Assembly: GCA_964534995.1 (NCBI GenBank)
Contig: CAZHSC010000091.1
Location: forward strand, 1-13,630
Direction: 5' to 3'
From: JAJTFW01 sp964534995
Lineage (GTDB): Bacteria; Bacteroidota; Bacteroidia; AKYH767-A; OLB10
DNA length: 13,630 nt
The position numbers were made by a program, and so were the translations under genes. The notes under the pieces were generated by a model. The model worked only from the letters and a program-made list of their open reading frames with translations. It searched no databases and had not been told where the DNA came from. Within the stretch, counting starts at the first letter, position 1; every line of letters begins with the position of its first letter. Positions 1 through 5,752 of the stretch are shown here, piece after piece.

Positions 1-168
1 GGGCAGGGCTTTCCGTCACCGCACTCGATGCCTTTCTCTTTGCACATCTTCATACATTCCTCTCCGCAGCCGGCCTTGTGCATAGGACAGGGTTTTCCGT
101 CACCACATTCAATGCCTTTTTCTTTGCACATTTTCATGCATGCTTCGTCGCAGGCAGCGCCCTGCATT
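1..168 (-). repeat. 84-bp tandem repeat (28 codons) in the hppA tail
   Basis: Positions 1-60 and 85-144 match at 50 of 60 bases with an 84-bp offset; 61-84 and 145-168 are the more diverged remainders of each unit. Read on the minus strand the unit encodes Cys-x3-Cys-x3-Cys-x6-Cys-x5-Cys, with the shared core CMKMCKEKGIECGDGKPCP. Nine of the ten differences are third-position synonymous and one is Glu/Ala. The array is cut by the window edge, so the copy number is unknown. Confidence 0.9.
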
Positions 169-2542
169 TTTTTACAGGAGGATGCTTTGATATGGCATTT
201 GCCATTTTCCATCTTCACGCAATCGCTGCTATCGCATTTTCCTTCAGCCATCCATTGGGCACAGGTGGCAGAATCAATGATACAGTTGCCTTCCGCGTCC
301 ATTTCACATCCCATGTCATCCATATTCATATGACATTCCATTTTCGCTTTTCCCTGGCAGCAGTCGTCCGGAACAGCACCGCCATGACCGTCATTTACAG
401 CGATGAGCGGCGCGATGGTTAATCCTACGAGGGAAGAAAGTTTAATGAGGATATTCATGGAAGGGCCTGAAGTGTCTTTAAAAGGATCCCCTACAGTATC
501 ACCAACTACAGCTGCTTTATGCGGATCAGATTTCTTGTAGTACATCTGTCCGTCAATTTCTACTCCTTTTTCAAATGATTTTTTCGCATTATCCCAGGCG
601 CCACCTGCGTTGTTCTGGAAAATGGCCCAAAGCACACCGCTAACGGTTACTCCCGCCATATAAGCGCCCAGGGCTTCCGGGCCCATCACGATGCCTATGA
701 TAATGGGGGAAACAATCGTAATGATACCCGGCAGCAACATTTCACGGAGAGCGGCCTTTGTTGAAATCTCCACGCAGCGTCCGTATTCCGGCTTTCCGGT
801 TCCTTCCATGATACCCGGAATTTCCCTGAACTGACGGCGTACTTCATTAACCATATCCATGGCAGCTTTACCAACCGAGTTCATTGCCAGTGCTGAGAAA
901 ACTACCGGAACCATGCCTCCGATAAATAAAGCGGCGAGCACTTTGGCATCAAAAATATTGATCCCATTGATACCTGTAAAAGTAACATAAGCGGCAAAAA
1001 GCGCCAGGGCTGTCAATGCTGCCGAGGCGATGGCGAAGCCTTTACCAATGGCGGCGGTGGTGTTACCAACGGAGTCAAGTATGTCTGTCTTTTCACGTAC
1101 TTCCGATGGCAGTTCGCTCATTTCGGCAATACCTCCCGCGTTATCGGCAATGGGGCCAAATGCGTCGATGGCCAGCTGCATGGCGGTAGTTGCCATCATG
1201 GCCGAAGCGGCAATCCCTACTCCGTAAAATCCGGCAAGGGCATAGGCACCCCAGATAGCCCCGGCGAAAAGAATAACCGGTGTGGCAGTAGATAACATAC
1301 CGGTACCCAGCCCCGCAATTATATTCGTGGCTGCGCCGGTAGCTGATTTTTTAACGATGGAGAGTACAGGCTTTTTACCCAGGCCGGTATAAAATTCGGT
1401 GATATACGATATGGCGCCCCCTACAAACATACCAATTACCACCGCCCAGAATACATTCATGGAACTGGTGTATAATTCGCCGAAGTTACCATCGCTGAAA
1501 GCGCTCATGGTCATCTTTTCAGGAAGCATGAGGTCAATCAGAAAGTAAGAAGCGATGATGGCAATGATAATAGATACCCAGTTGCCCCGGTTCAATGCCG
1601 CCTGTACAGTATCAGTATTTGCAGTAGCACCTTCCTTCACGTTAACCAGCCATGAACCAATAATAGATGCGATAATGCCCACACCTGCAATGCTCAGCGG
1701 AAGAAGGATAGGTCCGATTCCTCCAAAGGCATCCTCAATACCGCCCATATCACGGATGATATAATTGCCCAGTACCATGGATGCCAAAACAGTGGCTACA
1801 TAGGAACCGAAAAGGTCGGCGCCCATGCCCGCAACGTCGCCTACATTGTCGCCTACGTTATCAGCGATGGTGGCCGGATTACGGGGGTCGTCCTCCGGAA
1901 TTCCTGCCTCTACCTTACCAACCAGGTCGGCACCTACATCGGCCGCTTTGGTATAAATACCTCCGCCCACACGTGCAAACAAAGCGATCGATTCGGCACC
2001 CACCGAAAAACCGGCCAATACCTCCAGCACTTGTGTCATTTGTTCGGTACCACTCATGATGCCGCCCATGAAAAACTGGAAGAAGAGAATAAACAATAAA
2101 CTTAAACCCAATACGGCGAGCCCTGCTACACCCAGACCCATTACCAGTCCACCGGTGAAAGAAACCTTTAATGCCTTCGCCAGTGAGGTCCGGGNNNNNN
2201 NNNNGTAGTACGTACATTCGCTTTTGTTGCGATACGCATACCACTGTAACCGGCGATGGCGCTGAAAATACCTCCGCAAATAAAGGAGGCAACTATCAGG
2301 ATATGAGAAGTTTCAACCATCTGGCTGAGGATGCCCAATCCAATGCTCGCCAACACCATATAAATAGCGAGAATCCGGTACTCGGATTTTAAAAATGCCA
2401 TGGCGCCTTCGGCAATGGCCACGGAGATTTCCTCCATCCTGGAATCGCCAATTTCCTGCTTTTTGACCCAGCTGGCCTTCATGAACATGTAAATGAGTCC
2501 TGTGATACCTAAAACCGGTACGATATATAAGAAATTTTCCAT
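1..2542 (-). CDS. hppA: K+-dependent membrane-bound proton pyrophosphatase with Cys/Met-rich C-terminal tail (3' end beyond window)
   Basis: Integral inner-membrane pump coupling hydrolysis of pyrophosphate to ion export. Starting at ATG 2542 and assuming an 8-nt gap (see 2195-2204), the family motifs are DVGADLVGKVE (201-211), DNVGDNVGDVAGMGADLF (227-244) and the C-terminal DPHKAAVVGDTVGDPFKDT (672-690), which bind PPi and Mg2+. GNTTAAIGKG (492-501) has Ala496 and Gly499, where K+-independent enzymes carry Lys and Thr, so K+ dependence is expected. Glu is absent from the usual helix-6 site (LFGSYVAT) but present in GFSVGAES (Glu183). As I recall, this shift marks the Flavobacterium-type H+ pumps, so I favour H+ over Na+. 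The core ends near residue 715. An in-frame tail follows for at least 131 residues, with 20 Cys and 13 Met, and no stop before the window edge. Core identity is very sure; ion specificity moderately so. Confidence 0.96.
2195..2204. other. Assembly gap (10 N) inside hppA
   Basis: A run of ten N. Upstream codons are in one frame (…ANVRT, then AC of the next codon) and downstream codons in another (ARTSLAKALKVSF…), so ten is not the true length. To stay in frame the missing length must be 2 mod 3. The family spacing between VRT and AAR fits 8 nt best (my inference from remembered homologues). This is an assembly or scaffolding artefact, not a broken gene: known motifs at 1979, 1079 and 539 are all in the same frame downstream of it. 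Confidence 0.9.
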
Positions 2543-2561
2543 AGTTACTATTTAAGGGCTG

Positions 2562-2593
2562 CGAAGGTAGGTCTTTTACCTAAAGGAGGCAAA
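2562..2593 (-). promoter_or_regulatory. Predicted hppA promoter (Bacteroidota type)
   Basis: On the minus strand: TTTG (2593-2590), a 20-bp spacer, then TACCTTCG (2569-2562). This matches the Bacteroidota consensus TTTG-N19-21-TAnnTTTG with one mismatch. The -7 box lies 19 nt before the hppA ATG, giving a short leader. No Shine-Dalgarno motif is evident next to the start codon. Confidence 0.6.
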
Positions 2594-2691
2594 ATCTTTT
2601 GTAAATAGTTGTTTTATAGCTGATTATGATCGAACAATTGATGACTTTTCTAACAGGTAATCCGGACCGGTATGAAGCAATGGGTTTATGA

Positions 2692-2735
2692 ATTATAACA
2701 CCTGGTATGCAGTGAGCAGGTGCAGGGATTATAAT
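2692..2735. repeat. Imperfect palindrome in the hppA/2948 intergenic region
   Basis: ATTATAA-CACCTG (2692-2704), a 12-nt centre, then CAGGTG (2717-2722), a 6-nt insertion CAGGGA, and TTATAAT (2729-2735). Both half-arms are exact reverse complements. It lacks a T-run, so it does not look like an intrinsic terminator. An operator for one of the divergent genes or a structured RNA is possible. The rest of 2594-2911 holds no gene I can support. Confidence 0.4.
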
Positions 2736-2911
2736 GCCGCCTGACTTACCTTGTTCCCTGTGCCATATTTAGTGTTAGCGTGACGGTGTTTTCAACAGGG
2801 TTTCTTCGCATGGATAGCGGCTACTGTTGAATAATCTGTTGCACGACTTGTGGTAATGAAGAGGATCATTACAATCCTACTTGCTGTTTTTCTGTTTGTA
2901 TTGCCTCCAGA

Positions 2912-2942
2912 TTGCCCGCTGCCTACTTATTTCATATCTTTG
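2912..2942 (+). promoter_or_regulatory. Predicted promoter of the exported protein gene at 2948
   Basis: TTG (2912-2914), a 20-bp spacer and TATCTTTG (2935-2942), a full match to TAnnTTTG. Only 5 nt separate the -7 box from ATG 2948, so transcription would begin at or next to the start codon (leaderless or nearly so). This supports the 2948 start over an in-frame ATG at 2912, which would lie within the promoter. Confidence 0.6.
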
Positions 2943-2947
2943 AGCAT

Positions 2948-4036
2948 ATGCGCCAAAAGTTGTTATTTCTTACACTCCTGCTTATGGGGGGTTACAGGCA
3001 GCTATGGGCCATTCCTGCATCCGCGCGTATTTCGGTGCCTGTGCAATTTGTAGTGGTAAACGGCGACTTTGATCATTCGATGGTATATCTGCGAAGGGAA
3101 GGAGAAACAGTGGCATCCTTTAAAGGGCAGAAGAATTTACGCTTACGGCTGGAATACAATGCTGATTATATCATTGATTTTACCAAGCCGGGTTATATCA
3201 CAAAAACCATTCATGTCAACACCAGAGTAGATGCTGACCGTATGAAGTATGGATTTGATCCTTACAAAATCGGAGTACGGCTGTTTAAACAGTATGAAGG
3301 TGTAAATATTGTGGTGTACAATCAACCGGTTGCGTATATCCGTTATTTGGCGGATATGGATGAATTCGGATATGATACGGATTATACAAAATCCATTTTA
3401 TCCGCATTGAGCCGAACAGAAGAAATCCTGGAGCAGAAGGCCAGGGAGGAAGTGGAAGCGTTGAAGTTAAAAGAGGACCGTGAAAAGCAAGCGTCGTTGG
3501 CCGGGAAGAAAAAAGAGGCCCATGTAGCGCCTTCCACAAAACCTGTTACTGCTGTGCCGGAACCTGTCCGGACTGTAGCAGTGCATGATACCGCAGCCAC
3601 AACCCTGGTGATACCTGTTGCGGAAACTGCTGCACCGCAAACTCCGGAAACTGCCAAAAGCCTTACCGATAAAAATCCGCTGTTAAAAGGCGAAGACCCT
3701 TTGGGTGGAAGTGATAATGCCGGTGATGAAGAACGGCCCATAACCGGCAGTGGTGATGACGGCGCGGAAGTACAACAGCAAACGGTATTGAATAGCTATG
3801 GTGCAGACCCTGCGCCATTGCCGCTCAACGAACCGCTGTTACTCAGCAAAGAAGTACAACAAATTATTGAGCCGAACCGTACCATCACGGTTTTCCGGAT
3901 TAAAAGCGGAGATCAGGTGCAGGAATTCAGAAATGTAAAGTATAAGTGGGGAGGTATGTTTTATTTCATGAATCATACCACTCCTATTTCCGAACACCTT
4001 TTTAATTACATGACCTCTAAGCCAGGCTTACGGTAA
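2948..4036 (+). CDS. Exported protein of unknown function, Bacteroidota-specific type
   Basis: 362 residues. Residues 1-21 form a Sec signal peptide (MRQKLLFLTLLLMGG…) with likely cleavage at LWA|IPA. Residues 27-90 look like a beta-sandwich carrying a SARISVPVQF… strand pattern and a 'Y.IDFTKPGYITKTI' stretch that recalls carboxypeptidase-regulatory/PEGA-like surface modules. Residues 155-185 are a charged helix, probably coiled coil. Residues 190-300 are low-complexity, rich in Pro, Ala, Thr and acidic residues, and likely a flexible linker. Residues 305-358 form a compact C-terminal segment (NRTITVFRIKSGD, KYKWGGMFYF). I recall unnamed Bacteroidota proteins with this arrangement but know no function. 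Probably periplasmic or envelope-attached; no lipobox and no transmembrane helix after the signal. Its last 9 bp overlap the end of the convergent gene at 4028. Start chosen for the signal peptide and the adjacent promoter. Confidence 0.85.
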   Translation: MRQKLLFLTLLLMGGYRQLWAIPASARISVPVQFVVVNGDFDHSMVYLRREGETVASFKGQKNLRLRLEYNADYIIDFTKPGYITKTIHVNTRVDADRMKYGFDPYKIGVRLFKQYEGVNIVVYNQPVAYIRYLADMDEFGYDTDYTKSILSALSRTEEILEQKAREEVEALKLKEDREKQASLAGKKKEAHVAPSTKPVTAVPEPVRTVAVHDTAATTLVIPVAETAAPQTPETAKSLTDKNPLLKGEDPLGGSDNAGDEERPITGSGDDGAEVQQQTVLNSYGADPAPLPLNEPLLLSKEVQQIIEPNRTITVFRIKSGDQVQEFRNVKYKWGGMFYFMNHTTPISEHLFNYMTSKPGLR

Positions 4037-4696
4037 GGCGATTTTACCTTTCCCTTTTTTAAGCCGGCGAACAGTAATCGCAATCCACGGACTGATTACA
4101 ATGCTGGGAAGCAGCCAGGTAAGAAAGGCGGGGTTGAGCGTTACATTTTGCACAAGAAATGCCGTGAGCGTAGCTATATATCCGCCCATCATGCCAATGA
4201 TATGTTTTAGCAGCCAGTGGTTTTTATCTGCAGGTGGAACCGTAAATCTTTTATAGTCGCTGATAATACCGGAACTCAGAATGCTCCCAAATGTGAGGGC
4301 TACCAGGCCGAAAGAATTTCCATGGAAAAACAATTGCCATAAACCCATCCCCGCCAGACTCACGGCAGCGAAGGAGGAAAGCAAGAGAATGATCCAGTCA
4401 ATGGCTGCCGCTTTTTGCCCCCTGTGAAGGAATTTCAGCGATAGCGCCCTGTAGGCGGTAACAACCAGGTAGCAGCTGAATATGCCTACCATAAATAAAA
4501 ACCAGTTGGACCGTGCATACGCCAATACAATGGAGGTAACGAAGATCACCATCATCGACCAGAAATAAATTTTACCGCTTTGGCGATGTATACGGCCACC
4601 ATCCTGGTACATCATTGCCACCGGACCTGAGAGCAGTGCAAGGCTTCCTGAAATAATATGCATCCAGCGAAGCGATTCATTAAAGATTGTTTCCAT
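4028..4696 (-). CDS. DUF2306-like multi-pass membrane protein
   Basis: 222 residues with about six or seven hydrophobic segments and a basic C-terminal end (RRLKKGKGK). The N-terminal part has a pattern I associate with DUF2306-type proteins: His13 in the first helix, SGSLALLSGP (16-25), then IHRQSGKIYFWSMM (36-49), where His-Arg and Gly-Lys are the conserved positions. Function is unknown; no catalytic motif is evident. It lies downstream of the LytTR regulator on the same strand but is separated from it by 160 bp that contain a likely terminator and its own promoter, so it is probably a separate transcript. Start: ATG with a promoter-like box 20 nt upstream. Family assignment is moderate; that it is a real membrane protein is firm. 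Confidence 0.8.
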   Translation of the reverse strand: METIFNESLRWMHIISGSLALLSGPVAMMYQDGGRIHRQSGKIYFWSMMVIFVTSIVLAYARSNWFLFMVGIFSCYLVVTAYRALSLKFLHRGQKAAAIDWIILLLSSFAAVSLAGMGLWQLFFHGNSFGLVALTFGSILSSGIISDYKRFTVPPADKNHWLLKHIIGMMGGYIATLTAFLVQNVTLNPAFLTWLLPSIVISPWIAITVRRLKKGKGKIALP

Positions 4697-4716
4697 GATT
4701 AATTTTTAATTTTTTG

Positions 4717-4747
4717 CAAATGAAATTGCAAAATGCAGCGCTGTCAA
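4717..4747 (-). promoter_or_regulatory. Possible promoter of the DUF2306-like gene
   Basis: On the minus strand: TTG (4747-4745), a 20-bp spacer and TTCATTTG (4724-4717), one mismatch from TAnnTTTG. The -7 box ends 20 nt before ATG 4696. The spacing agrees with the hppA and 2948 promoters. Confidence 0.45.
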
Positions 4748-4818
4748 CAGCAGAGGGATCAGGGTACTGAATTTGGGATTAATGGCAGGCTGAGGGATGA
4801 AATGTGTGATAAAATGCT

Positions 4819-4841
4819 AAAAAGGGGTGAATTGCATCACC
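4819..4841 (-). terminator. Likely intrinsic terminator after the LytTR gene
   Basis: Read on the minus strand: GGTGA, a 6-nt loop, TCACC, then CCTTTTT. The stem begins 15 nt after the stop codon of the LytTR gene. The stem is only 5 bp, so strength is uncertain, but position and T-run fit termination of the 8440-4857 transcript. Confidence 0.5.
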
Positions 4842-4856
4842 ATAAAAAGGGTTTCA

Positions 4857-5723
4857 TCAACGTGAAAGGCGGTTCCGGATTTCATCATTCAGGTTCCTTG
4901 AAACCGGAATAATGGTTTCTGTACCTTCCAGCAGGAGGCGGTATCCTTGTGAATTGCCGGTCACTGAAGTCACCCGGTCAAGGTTTACTATCCAGGCCCT
5001 GTGGCAACGGTAAAAAGCCGTATAGGCACGCAGGTCATCGCGCGTATTACGAAGGGTGCCTCTTAACAGCTTTTTTTCTTCTTTGCCATCCTTCAGGAAA
5101 TGCACTTCAATATAATTATCGGCCGAAGTAATAAAAAGCAGGTCCTTTACCGGTAGTTGTAATTCTTCCTTCCCGCTGTCGGATCGTAAAAGAACGGTGG
5201 CATCCGGTGTGGCATCCAAGCGCTTTTTATGCAGCATATGATCGCTGATATCCTGCGCTTCTTTCAGGTTGCGGCGGGTGAGGATCAGTTGCATGATCAT
5301 GACGTTTATGGTAACCGGCAAAACGGCAACCATAATAGTAATGAACTGAAAATAAAGCAGGTATCCAAGATCAAAAAAATCATCAAAAATCAGGATGGAG
5401 AAGAGCGCGTTCGCTATACCGATGGTAAAAATGATCCAAAGGATAAAGCCGATTTCTCTTGCGACATTCCATTTGTTTTCGTTGAAAACTCGGGACAGCA
5501 TTTTGGGTAACAAAATAGTATTCAGCATCACCATAATGAAAGTGATCATGCCGTAGCCGACAGTAAGTTGCAAGGCGAGTGGATTTGAAAACCGGTGGAG
5601 CTGGAAGGGCCGAAAGGCGAAAAGAAATAAAAAAACAAAGAGTCCTGTAAAGGTGGCCGCTTTTATCTTACCGGAAATGCTGTCGCTGAGCGGATAAGGT
5701 TTCTTTAAAAAAGCAAAGATCAT
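4857..5723 (-). CDS. Membrane-anchored LytTR-family transcriptional regulator
   Basis: 288 residues. Four predicted transmembrane helices (about 22-40, 52-73, 90-112, 122-147) are followed by a short linker and a LytTR DNA-binding domain (about 187-287). The LytTR hallmarks are LLFITSADNYIEVHF (195-209), the RGTLR stretch, FYRCHRAWIVNLDRV (237-251) and IPVSRN (272-277). LytTR domains bind DNA direct repeats; here the domain is tethered to the inner membrane and has no receiver domain, so any signal is probably sensed by the membrane part. It starts 29 bp after the sprE-like stop codon with no promoter visible between, which suggests co-transcription. A regulatory link to type IX secretion or gliding is inference only. 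Domain call is firm; ligand and targets are unknown. Confidence 0.92.
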   Translation of the reverse strand: MIFAFLKKPYPLSDSISGKIKAATFTGLFVFLFLFAFRPFQLHRFSNPLALQLTVGYGMITFIMVMLNTILLPKMLSRVFNENKWNVAREIGFILWIIFTIGIANALFSILIFDDFFDLGYLLYFQFITIMVAVLPVTINVMIMQLILTRRNLKEAQDISDHMLHKKRLDATPDATVLLRSDSGKEELQLPVKDLLFITSADNYIEVHFLKDGKEEKKLLRGTLRNTRDDLRAYTAFYRCHRAWIVNLDRVTSVTGNSQGYRLLLEGTETIIPVSRNLNDEIRNRLSR

Positions 5724-5752
5724 AGCGCCATACAGAAATAAATGTGATGTAA

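Noticed and set aside
78..422. Plus-strand open frame of 114 codons
   Set aside because: Antisense shadow of the Cys-rich hppA tail; no start context and no protein-like composition, whereas the minus frame is continuous with the pyrophosphatase core.
1915..2292. Minus-strand frame across the N run
   Set aside because: Product of the wrong gap length; the true hppA frame differs on the two sides.
2912..2947. Earlier ATG for the gene at 2948
   Set aside because: Adds 12 residues before a good signal peptide and lies inside the TTG/TATCTTTG promoter.
4714..4733. Two TTGCAAA-type repeats as a LytTR binding site
   Set aside because: Their 12-bp offset is shorter than the ~21-bp offset usual for LytTR direct repeats, and the motif is low-complexity A/T.
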